From the NCBI RefSeq assembly GCF_004522175.1, contig NZ_SDEB01000017.1:1-64000 (forward strand): a stretch of 64,000 bases of DNA, written 5' to 3'. The first letter of the stretch is position 1, and every line of letters starts with the position of its first letter. Under the pieces are notes generated by a model, which was given only the letters and a program-made list of their open reading frames with translations, searched no databases and was not told the origin of the DNA. The position numbers and the translations under genes were made by a program. Origin of the DNA: Paracoccus ravus (lineage in GTDB: Bacteria > Pseudomonadota > Alphaproteobacteria > Rhodobacterales > Rhodobacteraceae). This document shows, one piece after another, positions 8,371-17,694 of this stretch.

Positions 8371-10542
8371 GTGACCGAGATGGATGACAGGATGTCGCCG
8401 CAACAGCCCGACGACGGCGCAACGGACCTGCCCTTGTCGGAGGAGGCGGAATGGGCCGCACTTGAGCTAGATTTGCCGGGCGGCCCCGCCACGCCGCCCG
8501 AGGCGCGTCTGGACATGCCCGAGCAGGATTTTCGCGCCCGCCCGCCTTTGGGGCCGGATAGCGGATGGCCGGGTCCTCTCACGATCCTGGCGCGACTGGT
8601 GGCCTTTGGTGGTGCGGCGGCGATCGCCTGGCTCGGCGTAAAAGAGATGATCAGGGTTTTTGGCGACAACCCGACCTTTCTTCAGACGGTCCTGCTGGTC
8701 CTGTTCGGACTCACCTTCACCTGGGTGGGATTTTCCTTCAGTTCGATGGTCGCGGGATTTCTCGCGCCCCGGCTCAAGACCCCGACCGGACCGAATGACG
8801 CGAAGGTCGCGATCATCATGCCGGTCTATCATGAGGATGCCGCCGCGACCGCGGGGCTGCTCGCGGCACTGGCGCGCGACCTCTACCGCGTGGGCATGGC
8901 CGACCGCAGCGAGGTCTTTGTTCTCTCCGACAGCCGCCAGCCCGGCGCGGTTTTCGAGGAAATGATCGCGATCAGCCGCTTGCGGGACATTTCTCCGGTT
9001 CCGATCTGGTATCGCAGACGCCGCAGCAACAAGGGCCGTAAGGCCGGAAACGTCGCCGATTTCGTCATGCGCTGGGGTGGGCGCTACGATCAGATGGTCG
9101 TGCTCGACGCCGATTCCGTCATGGGCGCGACGACGATCAAGGCGCTTTCGGCACGGATGAACGCCGATCCGGCGGTCGGCTTGATCCAGACCATGCCGAT
9201 GCTTGTCGGCGGGCAGACGATTTTCGCACGGCTGACCCAATTCGCGGGGCGGATCTACGGACCCTCCATTGCGCGGGGTGTCGCGGCATGGTCCGGCGAT
9301 AGCGGCAATTTCTGGGGCCATAACGCGATCATCCGGGTTTCGGCCTTTGCCCAATGTTGCGGCCTGCCGGAACTGCCGGGCATGCCGCCCTTTGGCGGAA
9401 CCATCCTGAGCCATGACTTTGTCGAGGCCGCGCTTTTGCGCCGCGCCGGCTGGAAGGTGCGGCTGGATCATGATCTGCGCGAAAGCTTCGAGGGCAGCCC
9501 CCCCACGCTGCTTGACATGGCGGTGCGGGAACGTCGCTGGGCGCAGGGCAATCTGCAGCATTCTCGTCTGATCTTTTCGCGCGGGTTCGCCTGGATCAGC
9601 CGGGCGCATTTCGTCATCGGCATCATGGGGTTCCTGATGTCGCCGATCTGGCTCGCGATGATCCTTGTCGGCCTCGCGCTCTCGGCCAATGTGCTCTTGT
9701 CGCGGCCCGATTATTTCCCTCAGACCTACCAGCTTTTCCCCGATTGGCCGACCTTTGATCCGGTGCGGATGCTGTGGCTCTTCATCGCGGCGATGTCCTT
9801 CCTGCTGGTGCCCAAGTTCATCGGCATCTTCCGCGCCTGGATGAGACCGCTGGCGGCGAATTCGGGCGGCAAGGCAAGGCTGCTGGGCTCGGCCCTGTTC
9901 GAGATCACGCTTTCGGCCCTGATCGCGCCCATTCAGATGCTGATCCAGACCCGTCAGATCATCGATATCCTGCGCGGACGCGATTCCGGCTGGGAGGCGC
10001 AGGTGCGCGCGGGGCAGATGCCGCCCTGGCGCGTGGTCCTGCGGCGCCATTCGCTGCATGTCAGCCTGGGCCTCGGAACGCTGGTGGTGCTGGCGATCTT
10101 TTCGCCCGGGCAGTTGATCTGGCTTTCTCCGATCCTGGCGGGCCTGATCCTGTCCCCGATCACCTCGCGCCTCTCGGCAAGCCCGGTCTTCGGGCGTTGG
10201 GCGCGCCGTCAGGGTCTGCTGGTCACCCCCGAAGAGCGTGAATCGCCCGAGATCCTCGCCGCCGCGAATGCGCTGGATTATCGGATTGCCGGCAGTCTGC
10301 CGCGCGACGGGCTTGCGGCGATGGGCCGCGACCCGGCGATGCAGGCCCGCGTCGCGTCCCTGCTGCGGGCCGGCGCGCCGCAGGGACCGGCTGCGGGGCG
10401 GCTCGATGCCATCTCGGCCGAGGCCAAGCTGGCCCATGCCTCGACCCAGGCCGAAGCGCTGTCTTTCCTCACTGAATCCGAAAAGCTCGCCATGCTCGAA
10501 ACCCGTGCGCTGGTCGAGGTCTTTGCGAAATTGCCGAAATGA
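8371..10542 (+). CDS. opgH: Glucans biosynthesis glucosyltransferase H
   Basis: A 723-aa polytopic inner-membrane family 2 glycosyltransferase that makes the beta-1,2-glucan backbone from UDP-glucose. There are two N-terminal TM helices (from about residue 70), then the catalytic domain with IIMPVYHED, VLDADSVMG (DxD metal site), LSHDFVEAALLRRAGW and the processivity motif RERRWAQGNLQH, then several more TM helices. The start is ambiguous: GTG 8371 (chosen, 4 bases after opgG), ATG 8380, or a GTG at 8332 overlapping opgG. The stop overlaps opgC in ATGA. The residues before the first TM are acidic and proline-rich, as in other OpgH proteins. Confidence 0.93.
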   Translation: MTEMDDRMSPQQPDDGATDLPLSEEAEWAALELDLPGGPATPPEARLDMPEQDFRARPPLGPDSGWPGPLTILARLVAFGGAAAIAWLGVKEMIRVFGDNPTFLQTVLLVLFGLTFTWVGFSFSSMVAGFLAPRLKTPTGPNDAKVAIIMPVYHEDAAATAGLLAALARDLYRVGMADRSEVFVLSDSRQPGAVFEEMIAISRLRDISPVPIWYRRRRSNKGRKAGNVADFVMRWGGRYDQMVVLDADSVMGATTIKALSARMNADPAVGLIQTMPMLVGGQTIFARLTQFAGRIYGPSIARGVAAWSGDSGNFWGHNAIIRVSAFAQCCGLPELPGMPPFGGTILSHDFVEAALLRRAGWKVRLDHDLRESFEGSPPTLLDMAVRERRWAQGNLQHSRLIFSRGFAWISRAHFVIGIMGFLMSPIWLAMILVGLALSANVLLSRPDYFPQTYQLFPDWPTFDPVRMLWLFIAAMSFLLVPKFIGIFRAWMRPLAANSGGKARLLGSALFEITLSALIAPIQMLIQTRQIIDILRGRDSGWEAQVRAGQMPPWRVVLRRHSLHVSLGLGTLVVLAIFSPGQLIWLSPILAGLILSPITSRLSASPVFGRWARRQGLLVTPEERESPEILAAANALDYRIAGSLPRDGLAAMGRDPAMQARVASLLRAGAPQGPAAGRLDAISAEAKLAHASTQAEALSFLTESEKLAMLETRALVEVFAKLPK

Positions 10543-11669
10543 AACGGATCGAAGCCCTGGATATGCTGCGCGGCTACGCGCTGGTCTGCATCATGCTCGA
10601 TCATATGCCGAAAGGGGTGCTGCGCGGCTTCACCCTGGCCAATTTCACGGTTTTCGACGCGGCCGAGCTTTTCGTCCTGCTCTCGGGCTTCCTCGTCGGT
10701 ATGGTCTGGGTCAAGGTCGAGGCCCGCGAGGGCCGGGTCGCCGCGCAATGGCGTTTCCTGAAACGCGCCTTCAAGGTCTGGCAGGCGCTGGTTCTCGGCG
10801 CGGTGCTGCTCGCGCTGTTTTCGCATCTTCTCTATGAGATGAAGATGAACCACACGGCGGTCTGGTTCCAATATTCCCGCTGGATCGTGGAAAATCCGCT
10901 GGGCTATGTGGCGACGGTCGCCCTGATGTGGATGCAGCCGAACCTGCTGGACGTTCTGGCGCTTTACGTGCTGCTCATCGCCACGGCCCCGATCACCGTC
11001 CCCTTCCTGCTGCGGATGCCCTTCACTGCCATGGCTGTTTCGCTGGGGATCTGGTGGCTCTCGGAGCCGCTGAATTCGATGATCCCGAACCAGCGCGAGG
11101 GGCAGGGGCTCTTGTTCAACCCCTTTGGCTGGCAGCTGCTGTTCTTTACCGGGGTGGCGATGGGTGCATTCCGCGACAGGTTCATGCCGGTCCTGCGCCA
11201 GCGCAGCGGCGTGCTGAACGGCGTGGCAAGCGCGATCCTGCTCTTTGGTCTTGCCATCCTGATCTGCTGGAGGATCGGTGCGCCGGCAAAACCCGTCGCC
11301 GACATGTTGAAGCAGGTCTATGGCTCGATCGACAAATGGTCGCTGGACGGGTTGCGCTATGTCTCGATCATCTCGGCCGCCTGGCTCGTGGCGGTGCCGC
11401 TTGCGCCCGCTTTCTCCTGGATGGCCCAGACGGTGATCGGCCGCGATCTCGCCGAGATCGGACGGGGCGGGCTGTGGTCCTTTGTCAGCTGCGTGCTGCT
11501 GTCGATCTGGGGGGATGCGCTGGACATGACGGCGCCGCCAGGCGCGACCGGTTTCCTGCTGCGCATTGCCATCGACATCTGGGTGATCGTCGCGCTGTGG
11601 ATCTCGGCCGCGCTCTGGCTGCGCCGCGCCGAATGGATGGGACGCCTGCGCGCGCTCTTGCCGCATTGA
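10539..11669 (+). CDS. opgC: OpgC-family membrane protein (periplasmic glucan succinylation)
   Basis: A 376-aa protein with about ten TM helices and the OpgC/acyltransferase-3-like N-terminus RIEALDMLRGYALVCIMLDHMP. OpgC proteins add succinyl groups to periplasmic glucans, giving them negative charge. The start ATG overlaps the opgH stop by four bases, indicating translational coupling. The family conserves the early Arg-Gly and Asp-His in helix 1, both present here (LRGY, LDHMP). The third enzyme of the operon was identified by its sequence and by its position directly after opgGH. Acyl donor and substrate are inferred from the family. Confidence 0.88.
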   Translation: MKRIEALDMLRGYALVCIMLDHMPKGVLRGFTLANFTVFDAAELFVLLSGFLVGMVWVKVEAREGRVAAQWRFLKRAFKVWQALVLGAVLLALFSHLLYEMKMNHTAVWFQYSRWIVENPLGYVATVALMWMQPNLLDVLALYVLLIATAPITVPFLLRMPFTAMAVSLGIWWLSEPLNSMIPNQREGQGLLFNPFGWQLLFFTGVAMGAFRDRFMPVLRQRSGVLNGVASAILLFGLAILICWRIGAPAKPVADMLKQVYGSIDKWSLDGLRYVSIISAAWLVAVPLAPAFSWMAQTVIGRDLAEIGRGGLWSFVSCVLLSIWGDALDMTAPPGATGFLLRIAIDIWVIVALWISAALWLRRAEWMGRLRALLPH

Positions 11670-11732
11670 GCATTGCTGCGCCACATTATCTTGATCCCCG
11701 TGGCCGGGATCGACGTCAGTCACGGAGAAGGC

Positions 11733-13403
11733 ATGACTTCCGATATTGAGATCGCCCGCGCCGCGCGCAAGCGCCCGATTGCCGAAATCGCCGCCAAACT
11801 GGGCATGGGTCCGCATGACCTCCTGCCCTATGGCCATGACAAGGCCAAGATCACGCATGAGTTCATTGCCGGTCTGTCGGGCCGCAAGCATGGTCGGCTG
11901 GTGCTGGTCACGGCCATCAACCCGACCCCGGCGGGCGAGGGCAAGACCACCACCACGGTCGGTCTTGGCGATGCGCTGAACCGGATCGGGCGGCGTGCGA
12001 CAATCTGCATCCGCGAGGCGAGCCTTGGGCCGAATTTCGGGATGAAGGGCGGGGCCGCCGGGGGCGGCATGGCCCAGATCGTGCCGATGGAAGAGATGAA
12101 CCTGCATTTCACGGGGGATTTCCACGCCATCACCAGCGCGCATAACCTGCTTTCCGCGATGATCGACAATCATATCCATTGGGGGAACGAGCTGCGCATC
12201 GACCCGCGCCGCGTGACCTGGCGCCGCGTCATGGACATGAATGACCGCGCGCTGCGCCAGACCGTGATCGGGCTCGGCGGACCGGCCAATGGCCATTCCC
12301 GCGAGAGTGGCTTCGACATCACGGTCGCCTCCGAGGTGATGGCGATCCTTTGCCTCGCGGGTGACCTCGCTGACCTGCAGGACCGGCTGGGTCGCATCGT
12401 GATCGGCCAGACCTTTGACAAGTCCCCCGTCACCGCCCGCGACATCGGGGCCGATGGGGCGATGACGGTGCTGCTGCGAGACGCGTTGCAGCCGAACCTG
12501 GTGCAGACGCTGGAAAACAACCCGGCCTTTGTGCATGGCGGTCCCTTTGCCAATATCGCGCATGGTTGCAACTCGGTCATGGCGACGCGGACGGCTTTGG
12601 CACTTTCGGATTACGTCGTGACCGAGGCGGGCTTCGGGGCCGATCTGGGGGCCGAGAAATTCCTTGATATCAAGTGCAGGCTTGCCGGACTCGAGCCCGA
12701 TGCGGTGGTGCTGGTCGCGACCGTGCGCGCGCTCAAGATGAATGGCGGTGTCGCCCGGGGCGATCTGGCTCACGAGAATGTCGCGGCGCTGCAGCGGGGC
12801 TGCGCCAATCTTGGCCGACATATCGAGAATTTGCGCGGCTACGGTCTGCCGGTGGTGGTGGCGATCAACCATTTCACCTCGGATACCGAGGCCGAGATCG
12901 CGGCTGTGCGGGATTACTGCGCGACGCATGGCGTCCAAGGGATCCTGTGCCGGCATTGGGCCGAGGGCGGCAAGGGCGCCGAGGAACTGGCCCGCGCCGT
13001 CGCACGCTTGGCCGAGGATGGCGCGTCCGATTTCGCGCCGCTCTATCCAGACGAGATGACGCTCTGGCAAAAGATCGAGACGATCTGCAAGCGGATCTAC
13101 CGCGCCGATCATGTCGAGGCCCCGCCCGCGATCCATGAAAAGCTGGCCGAATGGCAGGCCTCGGGTTTCGGGAACATGCCGGTCTGCATGGCCAAGACGC
13201 AATATTCCTTTTCGGCGGATCCGACCGCGCTGGGGGCGCCGACGGGGTTTACAATTCCCTTGCGCGAAGTGCGGCTTTCCGCCGGGGCGGGGTTCATCGT
13301 GGCGATCTGTGGCGAGGTAATGACCATGCCGGGTCTGCCGCGCCAGCCCGCCGCGCTGCGTATCGGGCTGGACGAACACGGCCGCATCGAGGGGCTGTTC
13401 TGA
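11733..13403 (+). CDS. fhs: Formate--tetrahydrofolate ligase
   Basis: A 556-aa formyltetrahydrofolate synthetase. It joins formate to THF with ATP, feeding one-carbon units to purines and fMet, and can run in reverse. The start ATG at 11733 follows GGAGAAGGC. The P-loop is visible in [18 protein letters not shown], and [28 protein letters not shown] and [10 protein letters not shown] are family signatures. Length is standard. It follows opgC by 63 bases, the same strand as nadD downstream (3 bases away). Glycine and serine catabolism, and the glyoxylate-consuming pathway elsewhere in the window, would supply or use one-carbon units, but no direct link is visible. Confidence 0.96.
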   Translation: MTSDIEIARAARKRPIAEIAAKLGMGPHDLLPYGHDKAKITHEFIAGLSGRKHGRLVLVTAINPTPAGEGKTTTTVGLGDALNRIGRRATICIREASLGPNFGMKGGAAGGGMAQIVPMEEMNLHFTGDFHAITSAHNLLSAMIDNHIHWGNELRIDPRRVTWRRVMDMNDRALRQTVIGLGGPANGHSRESGFDITVASEVMAILCLAGDLADLQDRLGRIVIGQTFDKSPVTARDIGADGAMTVLLRDALQPNLVQTLENNPAFVHGGPFANIAHGCNSVMATRTALALSDYVVTEAGFGADLGAEKFLDIKCRLAGLEPDAVVLVATVRALKMNGGVARGDLAHENVAALQRGCANLGRHIENLRGYGLPVVVAINHFTSDTEAEIAAVRDYCATHGVQGILCRHWAEGGKGAEELARAVARLAEDGASDFAPLYPDEMTLWQKIETICKRIYRADHVEAPPAIHEKLAEWQASGFGNMPVCMAKTQYSFSADPTALGAPTGFTIPLREVRLSAGAGFIVAICGEVMTMPGLPRQPAALRIGLDEHGRIEGLF

Positions 13404-13406
13404 GCC

Positions 13407-14012
13407 GTGCGGGCGGGTCTGCCCCTTGCCCTGCCGGGAATGCGGATCGGCCTGCTGGGCGGGTCCTTCGATCCGGCCCATCCCGGGCATCTGCATATCA
13501 CGCAAGAGGCATTGCAGCGCTTTCGGCTGGACCGGGTCTGGTGGCTTTTCAGCCCCGGCAATCCATTGAAGCCGAACGGTCCCGCGCCACTTGACCAGCG
13601 GCTTGCAGCGGCGCGGGACCTGATCGGGGACCCCCGCATCCTGGTCACCGATCTCGAAAGCCGACTTGGCACGCGCCTGACCGCGGATACGATCCTTGCG
13701 CTGCGCAGCCGCTATCCGGGTGTGCGCTTCGTCTGGCTGATGGGGGCCGACAATCTGCGGCAATTCGATCGCTGGGATCGCTGGCAATCTATCGCGGCAC
13801 AGGTACCGATCGGGGTGATCGCCCGCCCCGGTTGGCGAATGCCCGCCCGTTTTTCCCGCGCGGCGCGGATCCTGTGGCGCAACAGGCTGCCTGAAACACG
13901 GGCTGGTGATCTGGCAAATTCTGTCCCTCCGGCCTGGGTCATGGTAAACGTGCCGCTGAACAAGCTGTCCTCGACCGCCATCAGGGCAGGGAAAAGCGGA
14001 GGCGAGGGATGA
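13407..14012 (+). CDS. nadD: Nicotinate-nucleotide adenylyltransferase
   Basis: A 201-aa NadD, making deamido-NAD from nicotinate mononucleotide and ATP. The nucleotidyltransferase motif [14 protein letters not shown] and the later KLSSTAIR (ISSTxIR-type) motif are both present. The GTG start at 13407 gives [11 protein letters not shown] before the core, matching the length of Rhodobacteraceae homologues. An ATG at 13440 would begin only three residues before the GGSFDP loop. It starts 3 bases after fhs and its stop overlaps dacB by four bases (14009-14012). Confidence 0.93.
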   Translation: MRAGLPLALPGMRIGLLGGSFDPAHPGHLHITQEALQRFRLDRVWWLFSPGNPLKPNGPAPLDQRLAAARDLIGDPRILVTDLESRLGTRLTADTILALRSRYPGVRFVWLMGADNLRQFDRWDRWQSIAAQVPIGVIARPGWRMPARFSRAARILWRNRLPETRAGDLANSVPPAWVMVNVPLNKLSSTAIRAGKSGGEG

Positions 14013-15460
14013 CCGTCACAAGACGAATGCTGCTCGCAGGATTTGGCGCGGGCCTTTTTGCCGGGCGTGCGCTGGGGCAGGTGGCGGGGGTGGCGCTTCC
14101 CGCGACCCAGATCCCGGCGCTGGGATTCGACGCCGAGCCCAGCATCGCGTTTGCCAAGCTTGGCGGGGATGTCGGCTTCGCGGTGCTCGATGCGCAGAGC
14201 GGTGAGGTTGTCTCGCACAGGCACGAGGCCCGGCCGATGGCCCCGGCAAGCACGCTCAAGATCGTGACCGCGCTATATGCCCTTGACCGGCTGGGGGCGC
14301 AGCATCGCTTCGCGACCCGGGTCATTCGTGACGGCGACCGGTTGATTCTGGCGGGCGGTGGCGATCCGCTGCTGGATACGGATGATCTGGCCGCGCTCGC
14401 CGCCCGCACCATTGCGGCATGGCAGGGACCCGCGCCGACAAGCTTTGAAATCTGGGGCGGCGCGCTGCCGCAGATGGGGCGGCTGTCGCAAAGTCAGGAC
14501 GAGCATCTTCCCTATAATCCCAGCCTGTCCGGCATGATCCTGAATTTCAACCGGGTGCATCTGGGCTGGCGTCAGGGGCAGATGTCGCTTGAGGCACGGG
14601 GCTCGGGCCTGTCGCCGCGCGCCTATACGGTCAGCATCCGCGCCGTGGATCGCAGCTTGCCGCTCTTCACCTATGAGACCACGGAGAAGAAGGAGGCCTG
14701 GACCATCGCCCGCCGCTCCATGGGCAAATCCGGTTCGCGCTGGCTGCCGGTGCGCCGGCCCGAGCTTTATGCGGGGGATGTGTTCCAGACGCTTTGCCGC
14801 GCCAAGGGCCTGGTCCTGCCCACGCCCCGGCTGAGCACACTGACCCCGACCGGAATCGAGCTTGCGCGTCTGGAGAGCGCCCCCTTGACCGAAATCGTCG
14901 ATGGGATGCTGAAATATTCCAATAACCTGACGGCAGAGGTCATCGGCCTGGCCGCCAGCGGGAAATCCGATCCGGAAGGCTCGGCCCATGCCATGGCGGA
15001 ATGGTTGGGCCAGATCCTGCCCGGCGATGAGTTTGCCTTTCACGATCATTCCGGCCTCTCGGCGCAAAATCGCGTGACCGCCATGACGCTGGCGCGCCTT
15101 TTGGCGCTGGAAAGCGCAAGGCGGGATCTGCCCGGCTTGCTCAAGCCGATCCCGCTGCGGGATGCAAAAGGTCGCAAACGCGAAAGCCCGATCGAAATCC
15201 TGGCCAAGACCGGGACATTGAACTTTGTCTCGAACCTCGCCGGTTATGCGCGGTTTGCCGATGGCCGAACACTGGCCTTTGCCATCCTGAGCGGCGACGA
15301 GGCCCGGCGCGCCGCGACCGAAGGGCAGGAACTGCCCGACGGGGTCAGCACATGGACCCGCCGCTCGAAAGAGATGCAGCAAGCTCTGATCGAAGGCTGG
15401 ATGGGGGCCCTGCCGGAGCGCGTGGCCGCGCCCGCCGGGGCCACCGGCACCCTGCGCTGA
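14009..15460 (+). CDS. dacB: D-alanyl-D-alanine carboxypeptidase/endopeptidase (PBP4, class C)
   Basis: A 483-aa penicillin-binding protein of the S13 family. The three active-site motifs are SxxK in [15 protein letters not shown], SxN in [10 protein letters not shown] and KTG in AKTGTLNFV. The N-terminus [24 protein letters not shown] (described in two parts: TRRMLL then a hydrophobic run to LGQ) is a twin-arginine-like or Sec signal, so the enzyme acts on peptidoglycan in the periplasm. The ATGA overlap with nadD implies translational coupling. Downstream, a TerB-like gene converges directly, its stop abutting at 15461. Confidence 0.93.
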   Translation: MTVTRRMLLAGFGAGLFAGRALGQVAGVALPATQIPALGFDAEPSIAFAKLGGDVGFAVLDAQSGEVVSHRHEARPMAPASTLKIVTALYALDRLGAQHRFATRVIRDGDRLILAGGGDPLLDTDDLAALAARTIAAWQGPAPTSFEIWGGALPQMGRLSQSQDEHLPYNPSLSGMILNFNRVHLGWRQGQMSLEARGSGLSPRAYTVSIRAVDRSLPLFTYETTEKKEAWTIARRSMGKSGSRWLPVRRPELYAGDVFQTLCRAKGLVLPTPRLSTLTPTGIELARLESAPLTEIVDGMLKYSNNLTAEVIGLAASGKSDPEGSAHAMAEWLGQILPGDEFAFHDHSGLSAQNRVTAMTLARLLALESARRDLPGLLKPIPLRDAKGRKRESPIEILAKTGTLNFVSNLAGYARFADGRTLAFAILSGDEARRAATEGQELPDGVSTWTRRSKEMQQALIEGWMGALPERVAAPAGATGTLR

Positions 15461-15883
15461 TCAAAGCACGCGGTGCCGCGCGCGTGCCGCCAATTCGATT
15501 GCAGCCGAATGCAGACGGTCGATTTCCAGTTGCTCGCGGATTTCTGCCAGCATCTCGGCCTCGATCTCGCCCAATCTTCCGTCCGAGGCCGCGACGTCGC
15601 AGGCCAGCAGATAGGCGGTGTCATACAGCCGTTCGGGCAGCGAGGCGCGCACGAGCCCGAAAAGCGCATCCAGCCCGTCTTCTTCTTCGAAGAGCGACAT
15701 GACCGTCTGCGACACGGGGCGAATCCGGTCGATGTCGTAATTGGCAAAGACCGGCGTGTGATTGACGGCGCGCTCAATGGCGACCAGTTCCGCGGTGCGC
15801 AGGTTCTGGTCCGAGGCCGAGACCCCCACCATGACCGCGACAAGGGCGTCGCAGGGCGAGAAGGAGGGCAGGTTTTCGGACAT
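15461..15883 (-). CDS. TerB-like (tellurite-resistance family) small protein
   Basis: A 140-aa all-helical acidic protein. The start ATG at 15883 (MSENLPSFSPCDALVAVMVG) follows a good GGAGAAATGAC ribosome site. The pattern SPCDALVAVMVGVSASDQNLRTAELVAIERAVNH (with D and E positions resembling the TerB/DjlA-type metal site) and the second repeat YLLACDVAASDGRLGEIEAEML fit the TerB fold: two four-helix halves, each with an acidic cluster. Family members are widespread in Rhodobacteraceae; the physiological role is unknown. It is divergent from lysS across an 85-base region and convergent with dacB. Confidence 0.72.
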   Translation of the reverse strand: MSENLPSFSPCDALVAVMVGVSASDQNLRTAELVAIERAVNHTPVFANYDIDRIRPVSQTVMSLFEEEDGLDALFGLVRASLPERLYDTAYLLACDVAASDGRLGEIEAEMLAEIREQLEIDRLHSAAIELAARARHRVL

Positions 15884-15968
15884 GTCATTTCTCCGTTGGG
15901 ATTGGGGGTAATTATTGACCATTTCGCGCCGTTTCAATACGGGGAAGGTTCAGCAATGGAGACCCGAA

Positions 15969-17561
15969 ATGACCGCTCTGCGTGACGCCGCGATGAAATC
16001 AAAGGCATGGCCCTTCGAAGAGGCCCGCCGCGTGCTGAAACGCTATGAGAAGAAGGACCCCGAAAAGGGCTATGTCCTGTTCGAGACCGGCTATGGTCCC
16101 TCGGGTCTGCCGCATATCGGCACTTTCGGCGAAGTCGCGCGCACGACGATGATCCGCCGCGCCTTCGAGATGATCTCGGATATTCCGACGCGCCTGTTCT
16201 GCTTCTCGGACGACATGGACGGGATGCGCAAGGTCCCCGAAAACGTGCCGCAATACGAGATGCTGCTTGAGCATCTGCAGGAGCCGCTGACCACGGTTCC
16301 CGACCCGTTCGGCGAATATCCGAGCTTTGGCGATCACAACAACGCCATGCTGCGCCGCTTCCTCGACACGTTCGGGTTTGAGTATGAATTCATCTCGGCG
16401 ACCGAATTCTACAAATCGGGCCAGTTCGACGAGACGCTGCTGCGCGCAGCCGAGAGCTATGACGCGATCATGGAGGTGATGCTGGCCAGCCTGCGCGAGG
16501 AGCGTCAGCAAACCTATTCCTGCTTCCTGCCGATCAGCCCCAAGACCGGCAAAGTTCTTTATGTCCCGCTGAAGAATGTGGATGCCAAGAACGGCACGAT
16601 CACTTTTGACGATGAGGACGGGCAGGAACTGACGCTGCCGGTCACCGGCGGCAATGTGAAACTGCAATGGAAGCCCGATTTCGGCGCTCGCTGGGCCGCG
16701 CTGGACGTTGACTTTGAAATGTATGGCAAGGACCACTCGACGAACACGCCGATCTATGACCGCATCTGTGAAATCCTTGGCGGCAAGAAGCCCGAGCATT
16801 TCACCTATGAGTTGTTCCTTGATCAGGACGGGCAGAAGATCTCGAAATCCAAGGGCAACGGCCTGTCGATCGACGAGTGGCTGACCTATGCCGCGACCGA
16901 GAGCCTGTCCTATTTCATGTATCAGAAGCCGAAAACGGCCAAGCGGATGCATTTCGATGTCATCCCGAAGGCGGTGGACGAGTATCACCAGCAGTTGCGC
17001 GCCTATCCCGACCAGACCCCCGAGCAGCAATTCGCGAACCCGGTCTGGCATATTCATGGCGGCGAGGTCCCGGCTTCGGACATGGTCGTGCCGTTCCAGA
17101 TGCTCCTAAACCTCGCCTCGGTGGCGGGCGCGAAGGACAAGACCGGGCTTTGGGGCTTTATCCGCCGCTACGCGCCGGAAGCCAGCCCAGAGACGAACCC
17201 GACGCTGGATGCCGCCGCCGAATTCGCCGTGCGCTATTTCAACGATTTCGTGGCGCCGAAGCGGGTCTTCCGCGCTCCGTCCGAGGCCGAGCGCCGCGCA
17301 CTGGAAGATCTGGCCGGGCGCCTTGCCGCTTGGGATCAGCCCGCCGATGCCGAGGCGCTGCAAACCATGGTCTTTGCCATTGGCCGCGAGCATGAATTCG
17401 AACCGATGAAGGATTGGTTCCAGGCCCTCTATCAGGTGCTTCTGGGTGCTGACCAGGGCCCGCGCTTTGGCGGTTTCATCGCGCTTTACGGCGTCGAGGA
17501 AACCCGCAAGCTGGTCGAACGTGCGCTGGCGGGTGAACTGCTGGCCCAGCCGGCCGCCTGA
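15969..17561 (+). CDS. lysS: Lysine--tRNA ligase, class I (archaeal type)
   Basis: A 530-aa class I lysyl-tRNA synthetase, charging tRNA-Lys. It has the Rossmann-fold signatures HIGT ([13 protein letters not shown]) and KISKSKG ([12 protein letters not shown]), not the class II motifs used by most bacteria. Alphaproteobacteria, archaea and spirochaetes commonly use this form. The start at ATG 15969 ([19 protein letters not shown]) matches homologues. Upstream in-frame codons from 15915 would extend past the likely ribosome site. The C-terminal helical anticodon-binding region is complete. It is transcribed alone, divergent from the TerB-like gene. Confidence 0.95.
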   Translation: MTALRDAAMKSKAWPFEEARRVLKRYEKKDPEKGYVLFETGYGPSGLPHIGTFGEVARTTMIRRAFEMISDIPTRLFCFSDDMDGMRKVPENVPQYEMLLEHLQEPLTTVPDPFGEYPSFGDHNNAMLRRFLDTFGFEYEFISATEFYKSGQFDETLLRAAESYDAIMEVMLASLREERQQTYSCFLPISPKTGKVLYVPLKNVDAKNGTITFDDEDGQELTLPVTGGNVKLQWKPDFGARWAALDVDFEMYGKDHSTNTPIYDRICEILGGKKPEHFTYELFLDQDGQKISKSKGNGLSIDEWLTYAATESLSYFMYQKPKTAKRMHFDVIPKAVDEYHQQLRAYPDQTPEQQFANPVWHIHGGEVPASDMVVPFQMLLNLASVAGAKDKTGLWGFIRRYAPEASPETNPTLDAAAEFAVRYFNDFVAPKRVFRAPSEAERRALEDLAGRLAAWDQPADAEALQTMVFAIGREHEFEPMKDWFQALYQVLLGADQGPRFGGFIALYGVEETRKLVERALAGELLAQPAA

Positions 17562-17607
17562 CATGGCCCAGAATGTTGCGCGCGGCCCGGTTGCTGCGCG
17601 CGCATGG

Positions 17608-17622
17608 TTAACGCCCGGTTAA
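17608..17622 (+). promoter_or_regulatory. CtrA-type binding site upstream of the beta-helix gene
   Basis: TTAA at 17608-17611 and TTAA at 17619-17622, separated by exactly seven bases, match the alphaproteobacterial CtrA consensus TTAA-N7-TTAA. The half sites sit in two tandem copies of GGTTAACGCC. The site is 72 bases before the next start codon and is the only close match I noticed in this intergenic region. Confidence 0.55.
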
Positions 17623-17694
17623 CGCCGGATTGCCAGATTCTGACCCGACCGCGCGGCCCATCGGCTCGCAAAGACCGGGAAAGGATATTTCGGC

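Noticed and set aside
8467-10437. A 656-codon minus-strand frame opposite opgH
   Set aside because: Same antisense effect; composition is Arg/Gln/His-rich with no recognisable fold, while opgH shows every family motif.
10278-13787. A very long minus-strand open frame (over 1100 codons) opposite opgC, fhs and nadD
   Set aside because: It is antisense to three clearly coding genes, is rich in Arg, His, Gln and Asp, has no domain, and comes from high-GC third-position bias leaving few stops on the other strand.
17608-17622. Reading the GGTTAACGCC tandem copies as a mobile-element direct repeat
   Set aside because: Only two 10-base copies, no transposase nearby, and spacing fits a CtrA site better.
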